Origin: Candidatus Magnetomicrobium cryptolimnococcus
Lineage (GTDB): Bacteria > Nitrospirota > Thermodesulfovibrionia > Thermodesulfovibrionales > Magnetobacteriaceae
Length of the DNA: 64,000 nt
NCBI GenBank assembly: GCA_018606805.1
Contig: JAGYWI010000003.1
Location: 1 to 64,000, forward strand
Direction: 5' to 3'
In this document: positions 9,506-18,038 of the stretch, piece by piece
Numbering within the stretch: the stretch's first letter is position 1
Layout of the letters: each line of letters opens with the position of its first letter
Notes under the pieces: generated by a model
The model's database searches: none
Seen by the model: the letters and a program-made list of their open reading frames with translations, nothing else
What the model was told of the DNA's origin: nothing
Program-made: the position numbers and the translations under genes

Positions 9506-9578
9506 TGGGCAGTCGCAGAATCGAACTGCGCACACGAGGCTTTTCAGGCCTCTGCTCTACCTACTGAGCTAACTGCCC
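9506..9578 (-). tRNA. tRNA-Phe (anticodon GAA)
   Basis: A 73-nt cloverleaf on the minus strand. The acceptor stem pairs GGGCAGT with ACTGCCC, with discriminator A. The anticodon arm has a GAGGC/GCCTC stem and the 7-nt loop CTGAAAA, giving anticodon GAA. The T arm contains GTTCGATTC. The 3' CCA is not encoded. Confidence 0.97.
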
Positions 9579-9681
9579 ATACATAACGCTATTTATATTA
9601 AATAAAATGACAATAATATGTCAAGAGAAAAGAGGAAAAAAACAGCAATTCTAATAAGGTATTTTATTAAAGCGATTCGTT

Positions 9682-9895
9682 TCATATGGCTATTTGTTCT
9701 TCTTGGAAATTATCTCCCGCTGCCGCAATGGCATCTTGACGATTAAATTCTAAAGCTTCTCTTAGCGTTATCTTTAGTGTTATAAGTAGCTCCTGTTTTT
9801 GTTGATTCCTGGCAATTTACCCCTGGCATTTCCTCTATCCATCCTATCCACCAATCACCATCTTGCTTTATTATTGCAGTGTATGTACTGTTCAT
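9682..9895 (-). pseudogene. HicB-like antitoxin gene broken by a 1-nt frameshift
   Basis: From ATG at 9895 the frame reads MNSTYTAIIKQDGDWWIGWI, then EEMPGVNCQEST, a HicB-fold N-terminus. It then runs off-frame after a short A-run (ACAAAAACAG) and stops early. Removing one A restores QELLITLKITLREALEFNRQ and a tail ending EEQIAI before TGA at 9682. The total length (3n+1) fits a single-base insertion. No HicA-like toxin is beside it. It is either a decayed orphan antitoxin or a homopolymer sequencing error. Confidence 0.7.
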
Positions 9896-9927
9896 AAGTA
9901 TAATTGTCCTTCTTAATTTTTCTCTTT

Positions 9928-12663
9928 TTAAAAAAGGAATTTTTTAAGGGCATGGGCTGTGAAGGAATCGTTACTTTCAATAAGGTCTTCAACTGTCCCT
10001 TGGAAAAGAATCTGTCCGCCGCCTTTACCGCCACCAGGACCTATATCTATTATCCAATCGGCCTCTTTAATGCAGCTTAAATTGTGTTCGGTTATTACTA
10101 TAGTATTGCCAAGGGCTAGCAGCCTTTTAAGCACAGCCATAAGAGCTGCTATGTCGTCCATGTGCAGGCCTATGGTGGGCTCATCGAATATGTAGAGGGT
10201 TTTTGGTTTATTTGGTGCAGAAGCACACCTGTCTGTTAGATTAAGTTCAGAGCAGATTTTAAGACGCTGGGCTTCACCGCCAGAAAGTGTTGTTGCTGAT
10301 TGTCCAAGGCGTAGGTAACCAAGCCCCACATCTTTTAAAAGTGCGAGCTTTCCTGAGATAAACCTGTCCTCTGAAAACACTGCCATAGCGTCATCTACGG
10401 TTAGCTCAAGGACATCGCTTATGGTGTAGCCTTTATACTTGACTCTTAGGGCGTTTGCATTATAGCGTTTGCCTTGGCATTTGTCGCACTTAACGTATAG
10501 GTCTTCAAAGAAATACATTTCAAGCTTTTTAAATCCCTCACCTTTACAAGATTCACAGCGTCCGCCGGCTACATTAAATGAAAAAAACCCGGCCTCATAC
10601 CGATAGAGCTTAGCCTCTGGTTGATTTGCAAAAATGCGCCGAATTTGGTCAAATAACTTAAGATATGTTGCCGGATTTGAGCGTGGTGAGCGCCCTATTG
10701 GGGATTGATCTATTAGTTTTACGTCTTTTATATGCTCGTAGCCGGACAATTCGTCAAAGGGTAGTCCCTTGATTGCTTGTTCCGTGCCATATATATGTTT
10801 AACTAGTGCTGGATATAGAGTTTGCATTATAAGAGTGCTCTTGCCGGAGCCGGATACCCCCGTAACTACACTAAAACCACCGACCGGAATATCCACGGAA
10901 ACGTTTTTTAGGTTATTGCCACACCCACCTCTTAGCGTAATAAACTTGGTAAAATCTTTACTTGCCTTATTAAAAAAAGCCTTATTAGAAGAGGTTTTAT
11001 TAAAATACTTAGCCGTCGGCGTCTGGGCTTTTGCAAAATCCGTGATAGCTCCATTATAAATTATCTCACCACCTCGCAGCCCCCCGCCAGGCCCTAGCTC
11101 TAATATCCAATCGCTCCGTCGTATTATATCCAAGTCGTGTTCAACGACAAGTATAGTGTTGCCCTGATTGGCTATTTCTTTAATAATATCGGCTATTAGC
11201 TCACTATCTTTGCTGTGCAGTCCAACGGTCGGCTCATCAAGGACGTATAGCGCACCTGAAAGCCGTGCCGATAGCTGTTTAGATAGATTGGCTCGCTGAT
11301 ACTCACCACCGGAGAGCGTGGAGGTTAACCGTCCCAACGTCAAGTAATCAAGCCCTACCTTTTTTAGTAGATTTAGTTTTGAAAACAAATGGGCTAGCGT
11401 TTCACGAACAATTTCCCTTTGGTAGTCCATGAGTTCAATACCGTTTAGAAAGTCAATCAGCTCATCAACAGGCATTTCGTTTAAATCCCCAATATCCATA
11501 CCGCTAATGCGGTAAGCGAGGGCTTCTTTTTTTAGCCTCTTACCACAACAAAGCGGGCATATCTCACTGGTTCTGTACTTACTTAAAAAAACCCGCACGT
11601 GTAATTTATACCGGCGCCCTTCAAGCTCATCAAAAAACTCATCAATGCCGTAAAACCCCTTCCCACCCTTTTGAAGGATTTCCCACTGAGGCTCTGTAAA
11701 ATCTTTTAACGGCTTGTAAACGTCAATGCCCGACTTCAAGATAAACTGCTCCTTCCACCACAGATTTGAAGGCTTCTCCCACGGGTCAATAGCCCCTTCC
11801 GCTATGCTTAAACTATCATTTGGTACAATAAGCCCCCTATCGTAAATAAGTATCCGCCCAAACCCCTTACACTTAGGACATGCCCCTACTGGATGATTAA
11901 AAGAAAACAGTAAAGCCGTGGCATCAGCAGCAACGCTACCACAGGAGTCGCACCGGTTGGCATCAGAAAATGTGAAATCCCCCACATCCAAAACAATCAC
12001 CCTGCACCTGCTGCCACCTCGACGAAACGCTAACTCTATGGAATCCGATAGCCGTTCCTCCGCTTTTATGATTAGTCTATCAAGGACAACAAAGTATGGT
12101 GCTTCCACAGCCCCGGCATCAAAGACATCAACCACCTCTCCGTCAATATATAGCCGATAAAACCCCTGCTCTTTCAAAGCCTCTACCTCGTCTGTGCTTT
12201 CAAAAAGCACCATAGCGCGCTGCCCGGTATACTTGGTTATAAGCTCATGATAAACGGCTGAGCTATTCCATCGCCTTATCTCACTATTGCAAGTGGCACA
12301 AAACCCAACGCTTGCATGACTATAAAGCACTCTTAAATAGTCGTAAATTTCCGTAATAGTGCCTACAGTAGAGCGCGCCCCTCTAACCGGGTTGCGCTGC
12401 TCAAGCGCTATGGCAGGGCGTATGTTTTTGACAAACTCCAGTTCCGGTCTATCTAATTTTTCAAGAAAAAGTCTTGCATAACTTGTAAGCGATTCGATAA
12501 AACGCCACTGTCCCTCTGCAAATATGGTATCAAAGACAAGCGACGATTTCCCAGAGCCAGATACACCAGTTACAGCAATTACCTTGTCATGAGGAAGTTT
12601 AATAGATAAGTTTTTGAGATTGTTTTGTTTAATACCTGAAATCTCTAACCATGATTGTTTCAT
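9928..12663 (-). CDS. uvrA: UvrA-family excinuclease ATPase, 911 aa
   Basis: A tandem ABC ATPase of nucleotide excision repair. The first Walker A is GVSGSGKSS (33-41) and a second GVSGSGKST lies near residue 600, with two LSGGE signatures (LSGGEYQRA and LSGGEAQRL). The UvrA zinc-finger motifs CESCKGEG and CDKCQGKR follow. UvrA hallmarks STVGTITEIYDYLR and IGRSPRSNPATYLKLFDQ are present. It differs from canonical UvrA in EGQWRFIESLTSYARLFL and EQRNPVRGARSTVGT, where usual sequences read EGQRRYVESLSAYARQFL and DQK..RNPRSTVGT. It may therefore be a UvrA2-like paralogue, and a canonical copy may exist elsewhere. It overlaps the upstream membrane gene by an ATGA. Confidence 0.88.
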   Translation of the reverse strand: MKQSWLEISGIKQNNLKNLSIKLPHDKVIAVTGVSGSGKSSLVFDTIFAEGQWRFIESLTSYARLFLEKLDRPELEFVKNIRPAIALEQRNPVRGARSTVGTITEIYDYLRVLYSHASVGFCATCNSEIRRWNSSAVYHELITKYTGQRAMVLFESTDEVEALKEQGFYRLYIDGEVVDVFDAGAVEAPYFVVLDRLIIKAEERLSDSIELAFRRGGSRCRVIVLDVGDFTFSDANRCDSCGSVAADATALLFSFNHPVGACPKCKGFGRILIYDRGLIVPNDSLSIAEGAIDPWEKPSNLWWKEQFILKSGIDVYKPLKDFTEPQWEILQKGGKGFYGIDEFFDELEGRRYKLHVRVFLSKYRTSEICPLCCGKRLKKEALAYRISGMDIGDLNEMPVDELIDFLNGIELMDYQREIVRETLAHLFSKLNLLKKVGLDYLTLGRLTSTLSGGEYQRANLSKQLSARLSGALYVLDEPTVGLHSKDSELIADIIKEIANQGNTILVVEHDLDIIRRSDWILELGPGGGLRGGEIIYNGAITDFAKAQTPTAKYFNKTSSNKAFFNKASKDFTKFITLRGGCGNNLKNVSVDIPVGGFSVVTGVSGSGKSTLIMQTLYPALVKHIYGTEQAIKGLPFDELSGYEHIKDVKLIDQSPIGRSPRSNPATYLKLFDQIRRIFANQPEAKLYRYEAGFFSFNVAGGRCESCKGEGFKKLEMYFFEDLYVKCDKCQGKRYNANALRVKYKGYTISDVLELTVDDAMAVFSEDRFISGKLALLKDVGLGYLRLGQSATTLSGGEAQRLKICSELNLTDRCASAPNKPKTLYIFDEPTIGLHMDDIAALMAVLKRLLALGNTIVITEHNLSCIKEADWIIDIGPGGGKGGGQILFQGTVEDLIESNDSFTAHALKKFLF

Positions 12664-13310
12664 CCTGATATTTTAACATGAATGGCTTTAAGTTTAAGAT
12701 AAAGATACATGCCAATTATAAATGGCTCAAAGCGTATCAGCATATTATCAGCAATTAACCATAAAAACTGCATAAAGATAAATCCGATGTTGTCTGGGTT
12801 TTTATATCCCCGTGCCACCATAAGTTCATCAGCCCTAAACCCTATAAGGCTGTAAATGTACAATAGGTGAATTATTATTAAAATGCCTGAGGCATTAACC
12901 AAAAACTGACTAAACTTACTAAAACGACCAGTAGGTAGGTGTGCTGCCGCCTCATCACATTTGGAAATGCTTAAGATAATCGGATAAAATGCTGCAACTA
13001 TAGCAAATGTTAAAGGCGTATTAAACGTAAAACCTGAGACCTTGACATCAATAGTTAATTCCTCTATGGCATTAAACCTGCCAGGGGCTATTGTAATAAT
13101 AGAAGATTCACCATCTGTAGCAAAACTGACAAGCCTTATATCCTTTGTTTGATAAGCTATGAATGTGGCAGTTTTGGCTATAAAATGGCCGTAGCCATTC
13201 TTTATGCTTATCCAAAAGAGGATAAATAAGACATATGAAAAGGCAAAAACGCAGACTATGATAAATTTATTAGGCGTAGTTTTTTGATGTTGCATGACGC
13301 AAATAAACAA
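12660..13310 (-). CDS. Exosortase H-associated membrane protein, 216 aa
   Basis: An inner-membrane protein with hydrophobic segments at about 17-38, 94-115, 137-160 and 175-205 and a soluble stretch at about 45-92. It overlaps the exosortase gene by about 40 nt. Its size, topology and position match the companion membrane protein that accompanies exosortase H; this is recognised from context and general pattern. An internal Met6 is an alternative start. Its precise role is unknown. Confidence 0.65.
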   Translation of the reverse strand: MFICVMQHQKTTPNKFIIVCVFAFSYVLFILFWISIKNGYGHFIAKTATFIAYQTKDIRLVSFATDGESSIITIAPGRFNAIEELTIDVKVSGFTFNTPLTFAIVAAFYPIILSISKCDEAAAHLPTGRFSKFSQFLVNASGILIIIHLLYIYSLIGFRADELMVARGYKNPDNIGFIFMQFLWLIADNMLIRFEPFIIGMYLYLKLKAIHVKISG

Positions 13311-13809
13311 TCAATATGCCAAGCGCTATGGCTATCATTAAGCCTTGTGCTATATAAAAATGAAAGAAATCAAACACCTGTGGATAGCGTACCCCGACAT
13401 AAGCCAATAGCAAAATACGTATAATGTTAATCAATTGAAGCACGATAAAACCAACAGTAATGCCTGCTAATTTTATTTTCCAAGGTGCTGGAAACACTAT
13501 TACAGCAATAGCAAACATTAATGCTGCCTCAAGCCCATTGCACCCAAACTTAACTTCTAAGATAAGCCCTTGCAGACTTATAAAAGGACCACTGCAACTG
13601 CCTCCAATATCTATTAACGAAAGCGCCTTACAGGTAATGGCAGCAAGCGAGTTAGAATACACGCCATTAATATCGAGCAGTTCTTTTACAGGCCGATAGT
13701 TTATCAATAGAATGGTTATTATTGTCAAAAAAATATAATTTAATAATAAAATGGTTGGATTCCTTTTATTGCTATGTTTGTTAGTATAGTTTTTTTTCTT
13801 ACTTATCAT
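13270..13809 (-). CDS. xrtH: Exosortase/archaeosortase family protein, XrtH-like, 179 aa
   Basis: A multi-pass membrane cysteine protease/transpeptidase predicted to sort proteins with a C-terminal PEP-CTERM-like signal. The catalytic triad is visible: Cys90 in FGCNGLEA, Arg131 in NIIRILLLAY and His150 in FDFFHFYIAQG. Four to five TM helices are apparent. The small size and the adjacent companion gene point to the exosortase H subgroup, whose substrates carry an IPTLxxWG-CTERM tail. No such substrate is encoded in this window, so targets must lie elsewhere. Confidence 0.82.
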   Translation of the reverse strand: MISKKKNYTNKHSNKRNPTILLLNYIFLTIITILLINYRPVKELLDINGVYSNSLAAITCKALSLIDIGGSCSGPFISLQGLILEVKFGCNGLEAALMFAIAVIVFPAPWKIKLAGITVGFIVLQLINIIRILLLAYVGVRYPQVFDFFHFYIAQGLMIAIALGILIVYLRHATSKNYA

Positions 13810-13855
13810 TTGTTTGAGTATTATAATTATACCAAAACATTATTAAAAATGATTA

Positions 13856-14010
13856 AAAAAAAAAGGAAAAGATGGGGGAAACCATTTTAGATAAAAGGGG
13901 TGTAGGTACAATCCCAAACCCCGCACCCCTTACGGGAGTGCGCCTCCGCACCTTACGGGAGTGCGCCTCCGCACCTTACGGGAGTGCGCCTCCGCACTTC
14001 CTAAAACTGT
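13856..14010 (+). repeat. Family B element with an internal 23-bp tandem repeat
   Basis: It starts with an A-rich purine run (AAAAAAAAAGGAAAAG) and GATGGGGGAAACC as in other family B copies. It then carries three back-to-back copies of a 23-bp unit at 13928-13996 containing TTACGGGAGTGCGCCTCCGC, and ends in CTTCCTAAAACT. The unit is the hairpin module that occurs once or twice in sister copies. Confidence 0.75.
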
Positions 14011-14125
14011 TGGTTTGCAATTTCTTTAGTTATCCATCTTATCTTTTGCTACATTAACTTAGCAAAGAGTGGTAAAATATATCATGTTTATTAAAAGTGG
14101 TGGATGATAAAAGGAGAATTTAACT

Positions 14126-14368
14126 ATGCAGGCTATTAAGCAGATTTTAAATGTCCCTGAAAGTGGTGAACTTATAATTAAACTTCCAAACAAGATACCC
14201 AAAAATGAAACAGTTGAGGTAATTATTATATATAAAGAAAATAAACGTAAAATATTTAAAGAAAAGTTAGAATGCTTTAAAGATTTAGATAAAGATGAGC
14301 TTTTTCAGGAGGATTTAAACGAAGTTGCAAAGAGTTTCTCTGAAACTGATAAAGAGGGGTGGGAATAG
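14126..14368 (+). CDS. Putative MazE-like antitoxin, 80 aa
   Basis: A small acidic protein with a strong ribosome site (AAAGGAGA). The N-terminus (LNVPESGELIIKLPNKIP) looks like a short beta-type DNA-binding or swapped-hairpin segment. The C-terminal half is rich in Lys and Glu, and such tails commonly wrap the toxin. It ends 3 nt before a MazF-family gene, which is the main reason for the call. The pair would normally be autoregulated, but no operator was identified. Confidence 0.65.
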   Translation: MQAIKQILNVPESGELIIKLPNKIPKNETVEVIIIYKENKRKIFKEKLECFKDLDKDELFQEDLNEVAKSFSETDKEGWE

Positions 14369-14371
14369 TAA

Positions 14372-14716
14372 GTGGTTTATCGGTGGAAGATTTTTATTGC
14401 CAATCTTGAACCAGTTATAGGAGCTGAACAGGGTAGAATAAGACCGGTATTAGTTATTAGCGAAGACGAAATCAATCAGATATTGCCAGTTGTGAATGTT
14501 CTGCCTATTACCTCGCGCAAACGGAGTAGAAAGATATATCCAAATGAAGTTTTAATTCCAGAAGGTATGTTTGATTTAAAAAAAGATTCAATAGTATTAT
14601 GTTATCAAATAAGGACATTAGATAAGAAAAGATTAGAAAGGGAGCTTGGAGAAGTAGAAGATGAAACAATAAAAGAAGCAATAATTGAAGCACTAAGTTT
14701 TCAGTTAGGAATATAA
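14372..14716 (+). CDS. MazF/PemK-family endoribonuclease toxin, 114 aa
   Basis: The start is GTG, shortly after GAGGGGTGGGA and coupled to the antitoxin gene. The family motif is clear: IFIANLEPVIGAEQGRIRPV, then LVIS and a middle strand with VNVLPITS, matching the MazF pattern (GxEQxxxRPVLVI and VxPITS). MazF toxins cleave mRNA at short sequence motifs. The protein appears complete. Confidence 0.85.
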   Translation: MVYRWKIFIANLEPVIGAEQGRIRPVLVISEDEINQILPVVNVLPITSRKRSRKIYPNEVLIPEGMFDLKKDSIVLCYQIRTLDKKRLERELGEVEDETIKEAIIEALSFQLGI

Positions 14717-14877
14717 AGACTTATCATAAACAACGGTATAAGGCGGACACCTTTGTCAAGAGCACAATTTTCTGTATCGGAGTTTAGGACTGATTTTTTT
14801 GCTTTTCTTTTATATACTTAATATATTATCATAGTATTTAATTTTATGTTTGGAAAGGGAAGGGTTGATATAATTCC

Positions 14878-15393
14878 GTGAGTGAGGAGTTTCCTTTAGA
14901 TATATACGGAAGATTAAGCGAGGCGGCTACACGTCTACAGGGGCGTACTAGGCAAATAATTGATAATACTTTAATGCTCTCTAACGAGGTCAAAGAGTGT
15001 CGGCTGCAAAAGGAGCGTCATAAGGCTATATTCAAGGCTATACCTGTACCGGCGCTTGTATGGCGCGTTATTAATGGGGAGTTTATTTTAATTGATTACA
15101 ATGATGAAATGTACCGTATTTCGGAGGCTAAGGTTATAAAGCATATTGGTATGGCAGCTAAGGCAATCTATGTTCAAACCCCCGATATTGTCTCTGATAT
15201 GGAGCGCTGTCTTATGGAAAGGACTATGGTTCAGGAGGCAATGAGTTATTGTTGTCCGTTTAGTTTAAAGCACTCTAAAATAAAGGTCAGCTGTAACTAT
15301 GCTATATCGGATATTGTAATAACAGTGTTTTCTAATATAAATGAGGATACAAACGAAATTGTTGAGCAAGCTATCGAGCAAGTTGCGGAGTAA
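14878..15393 (+). CDS. PAS-like sensor protein without output domain, 171 aa
   Basis: A GTG-start soluble protein. Residues 1-50 are helical and charged (possible coiled coil), and about 50-160 resemble a PAS fold beginning IFKAIPVPALVWRVINGEF, a phrase typical of PAS strands. No output domain follows. The receiver gene starts 6 bp downstream, so the two probably work as a sensor-receiver module that joins a separate kinase. TATAAT sits 3 nt before the start and GGGAAGGG further upstream. Confidence 0.6.
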   Translation: MSEEFPLDIYGRLSEAATRLQGRTRQIIDNTLMLSNEVKECRLQKERHKAIFKAIPVPALVWRVINGEFILIDYNDEMYRISEAKVIKHIGMAAKAIYVQTPDIVSDMERCLMERTMVQEAMSYCCPFSLKHSKIKVSCNYAISDIVITVFSNINEDTNEIVEQAIEQVAE

Positions 15394-15398
15394 AGTAC

Positions 15399-15779
15399 AT
15401 GGACAGTAAAGATGTGTTGGCTGCGTTGGTTATTTTGTATGTAGAAGATGACCATGTAGTGAGACCTAATGTCGGTAAGTTTTTGCGCAGACGCTGTAAG
15501 ATGGTTATAGAGGCTGCAAATGGGAAAGAAGGGCTTGATGAGTACGTGGCTAACCGGCCGGATGTTGTTATTACAGATATAGAAATGCCGATTATGAATG
15601 GCATTGAGATGATTGATAAAATCTTAATTATAAATGAAAACCAAGTAATAATAATAACGACTGCCTATAACGATATAGAACATAAAAGCAATAGGGTGTG
15701 TAAAAACTTGATAAAGCCCATAATAAGAGAGCAAATGATAGAAGCTATCGTTGAGTGTGTGTTGAATAGCAAAAAATAA
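15399..15779 (+). CDS. Single-domain response regulator, 126 aa
   Basis: A stand-alone receiver domain. The acidic pair is Asp17/Asp18, the phosphorylation site is Asp60 (VITDIEMP), the switch Thr is in IIITTAY (87-88) and the conserved Lys is Lys106 (LIKP). There is no output domain, so it probably works through phosphotransfer or protein contacts. It follows the PAS protein by 6 bp and precedes gltX by 18 bp. Confidence 0.9.
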   Translation: MDSKDVLAALVILYVEDDHVVRPNVGKFLRRRCKMVIEAANGKEGLDEYVANRPDVVITDIEMPIMNGIEMIDKILIINENQVIIITTAYNDIEHKSNRVCKNLIKPIIREQMIEAIVECVLNSKK

Positions 15780-15797
15780 AGGTTATGGAGATTTGAG

Positions 15798-17228
15798 ATG
15801 TCTGATGAACAAATAAGGGTGCGGTTTGCCCCCTCACCAACGGGGTTTTTGCATATAGGAGGGGCAAGGACTGCACTTTTTAATTACCTTTATGCTCGGC
15901 ATAATAACGGTGTTATGGTGCTGCGCATAGAGGATACGGATTCTGAGCGTTCTACGGATGAGTATATAGAGGCTATCATTGATGGGATGAAGTGGCTTGG
16001 GCTTGACTGGGATGAGGGACCTTTTAGGCAAACAGAGCGTAGCTCCATTTATGAAGAATATGCTAAAAAACTGCTTGATAGGGGTGAGGCGTACTTTTGT
16101 TATTGTAGTGCCGAGGAGCTTGAGGCTAAAAGGCAGAAGGCTCAAAGTGAAAAAAGACCTTATAAGTATGATGGTAAATGTAGAAATATTCAAAATGGGG
16201 GAGAGCCTATATTAGATTCTGGCAGACACCCGGTTATTAGATTTAAAATGCCCATTGACGGTCAAACCGTTATTGAGGATTTGATAAAGAAAAAGGTCAT
16301 TTTTGAAAATAAGGTGCTTGATGATTTCATAATTGTGCGCTCAGATGGTATGCCTACTTATAATTTTGTCGTTGTGGTGGATGACATAGATATGGGAATT
16401 ACGCATATAATAAGAGGGGATGATCATCTAAATAATACACCAAAACAAGTACGGCTTTATATGGCATTTGGGAAAACGCCACCAGTCTTTGCACATTTAT
16501 CCATGATACTTGGGGCGGATAAAACGAGGCTCAGTAAAAGGCATGGGGCTACGTCTGTTCAGGCTTACAGGGATATGGGGTATTTGCCAGAGGCATTGAT
16601 TAATTATTTAGCACGCCTTGGATGGTCGTATAAAGACCAAGAGGTCTTTACAAAAGGGGAGTTGATTGAGAAATTTACACTTGAAAGTGTCGGAAGCTCA
16701 TCAGCTGTCTTTAATCCTGAAAAGCTCCTGTGGCTTAACTCAGAATATATTAAAAAAAGTAACCCAAAGGCTTTAATCCCTGATGTTATAGGGTTTTTAA
16801 TAAAAGAAAATATTGTCAAAGCAGGCTATAGCCCTGACAGCGATTGGCTTGCTAAGGCCATAATAACATTACAGGAGCGCTCAAGAACACTTATAGAACT
16901 GGCTCGTTCCTTAAAATACTACATAAATGATGATATAGATATTGATGAAAAGGCTGGGGCTAAATATATAAATGTAAATACTCATCAATACTTGATTGCC
17001 GTAAAAGATGGCATTGACACTATGGAGGTTATCTCTGAAAAGGCAATAGAGCAGTTGTTCTTTTCTCTTATGGAGCGCTTTGGTGTAAAGCTTGGACAAA
17101 TAGCACAGCCTGTGAGAGTGGCGCTTACGGGTAATACGGTAAGTCCGGGTATTTTTGAAGTTATTGACATCATTGGTAAAGAAAAAACGCTTAGAAGGCT
17201 AAATAAAGCTATTAACTCTGTTATATAA
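15798..17228 (+). CDS. gltX: Glutamyl-tRNA synthetase, 476 aa
   Basis: A class I aminoacyl-tRNA synthetase charging tRNA-Glu. The HIGH-like motif is HIGG at 19-22 and the KMSKS-like motif is LSKRHG at 245-250. A Cys-rich insertion (CYC at 101-103 and Cys128) is the usual zinc site. The anticodon-binding domain covers about 330-476. A ribosome site GGAG precedes ATG. Size and motifs are normal. Confidence 0.96.
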   Translation: MSDEQIRVRFAPSPTGFLHIGGARTALFNYLYARHNNGVMVLRIEDTDSERSTDEYIEAIIDGMKWLGLDWDEGPFRQTERSSIYEEYAKKLLDRGEAYFCYCSAEELEAKRQKAQSEKRPYKYDGKCRNIQNGGEPILDSGRHPVIRFKMPIDGQTVIEDLIKKKVIFENKVLDDFIIVRSDGMPTYNFVVVVDDIDMGITHIIRGDDHLNNTPKQVRLYMAFGKTPPVFAHLSMILGADKTRLSKRHGATSVQAYRDMGYLPEALINYLARLGWSYKDQEVFTKGELIEKFTLESVGSSSAVFNPEKLLWLNSEYIKKSNPKALIPDVIGFLIKENIVKAGYSPDSDWLAKAIITLQERSRTLIELARSLKYYINDDIDIDEKAGAKYINVNTHQYLIAVKDGIDTMEVISEKAIEQLFFSLMERFGVKLGQIAQPVRVALTGNTVSPGIFEVIDIIGKEKTLRRLNKAINSVI

Positions 17229-17263
17229 TCTGTAATACCTTTTATAATGTGGTGCAGGTAGTG

Positions 17264-17269
17264 TATAAT
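17264..17269 (+). promoter_or_regulatory. Candidate -10 box for a leaderless transcript
   Basis: TATAAT ends exactly 6 nt before the ATG at 17276, so transcription would start at or next to the start codon. No Shine-Dalgarno sequence is visible. The same spacing is seen before the genes at 27276, 41569 and 54285. Confidence 0.5.
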
Positions 17270-17275
17270 AAAACT

Positions 17276-17686
17276 ATGCCAAAAACAATTGAATTATATA
17301 ACGTACTGAAAGATAAAATAGGGGAAGACGGCGCTGCTGCTATTATAGATGCCTTTGATGAGGTAACAGAAAAGGCTAAAAAAGAGGCCGCTACAAAGGC
17401 TGACCTTAAAGAAGAGATAGGCAAGGCTAGAGCCGAATTAAGAGAAGAAATTGGCAAGGTTAGAGCCGAATTAAAGGAGGAAATTGGCAAGGTTAGAGCC
17501 GAATTAAAGGAGGAAATAGTAAAAACCAATGAACGCATCACACGCCTTGAGGGGGAGATGAAGGGGGAATTTAAATCTCTGCGTTTAGAGATGAAAATCT
17601 TCTTTCTAATTATAATATTTATTCTTGTTTTTAGTAACCCGAAGGCTATGGATTTGGTTGCTAAACTAATTAGCATGTTTAAATAA
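17276..17686 (+). CDS. Tail-anchored coiled-coil repeat protein, 136 aa
   Basis: The N-terminal domain (about 1-45: IELYNVLKDKIGEDGAAAII) is shared with two other genes in the window. Next comes a coiled coil built of three copies of an 11-residue unit, GKVRAELKEEI, encoded by near-identical 33-bp DNA repeats at 17420-17518. A C-terminal TM helix is followed by the conserved NPKAMDLVAKL. I start at ATG 17276, not at the upstream GTG at 17249, because paralogues begin at this point. The pattern resembles DUF1640-like coiled-coil proteins. Function unknown, possibly a membrane-tethered oligomer. Confidence 0.75.
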   Translation: MPKTIELYNVLKDKIGEDGAAAIIDAFDEVTEKAKKEAATKADLKEEIGKARAELREEIGKVRAELKEEIGKVRAELKEEIVKTNERITRLEGEMKGEFKSLRLEMKIFFLIIIFILVFSNPKAMDLVAKLISMFK

Positions 17687-17717
17687 ATATGACAAATCAA
17701 TTGCAAGAGGCAATAGT

Positions 17718-17993
17718 ATGTCTAAAATAGTAGAACTGTATAATGTAATAAAAGATAAAGTGGGTGAAGAGGTAGCTATTGCCATTGTAGATACCCTTGA
17801 GGATGTAGCACAAAAGACTAAAATGGATGCTGCTACAAGGGCAGATTTAAAAGATGAAATTACTAAACTTGAGGAGCGTATTATACGTTTTGAAGGTACG
17901 ATAAAAGGGGAATTTAAATCTTTTAGTTTACAATTAGTCCTGTCTTTTTTATTTATAATATTCATTTTGATTATAGTTGCCATATGGTATTAA
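17718..17993 (+). CDS. Short paralogue of the tail-anchored coiled-coil family, 91 aa
   Basis: Closely related to the preceding protein in its N-terminus (VELYNVIKDKVGEEVAIAIV, then ATRADLKDEI), but it lacks the repeated coiled-coil units and passes through a short helix (EERIIRFEGTIKGEFKS) to a C-terminal TM segment. A ribosome site (AAGAGG) precedes the ATG. It looks like a tandem duplicate with a contracted coil. Function unknown. Confidence 0.7.
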   Translation: MSKIVELYNVIKDKVGEEVAIAIVDTLEDVAQKTKMDAATRADLKDEITKLEERIIRFEGTIKGEFKSFSLQLVLSFLFIIFILIIVAIWY

Positions 17994-18038
17994 TTGCTCT
18001 ATCGAGTGGTCCTAATCTATAAAAATTGCTAAGGTAAT

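Noticed and set aside
13928-13996. Possible CRISPR array (three 23-bp repeats)
   Set aside because: The units are directly adjacent without spacers and are a hairpin module of the family B repeat. No cas gene is present.
14508-14693. Minus-strand Leu-rich ORF opposite the MazF-like gene
   Set aside because: A shadow of a real gene: low-complexity leucine text with no ribosome site, wholly inside the toxin gene.
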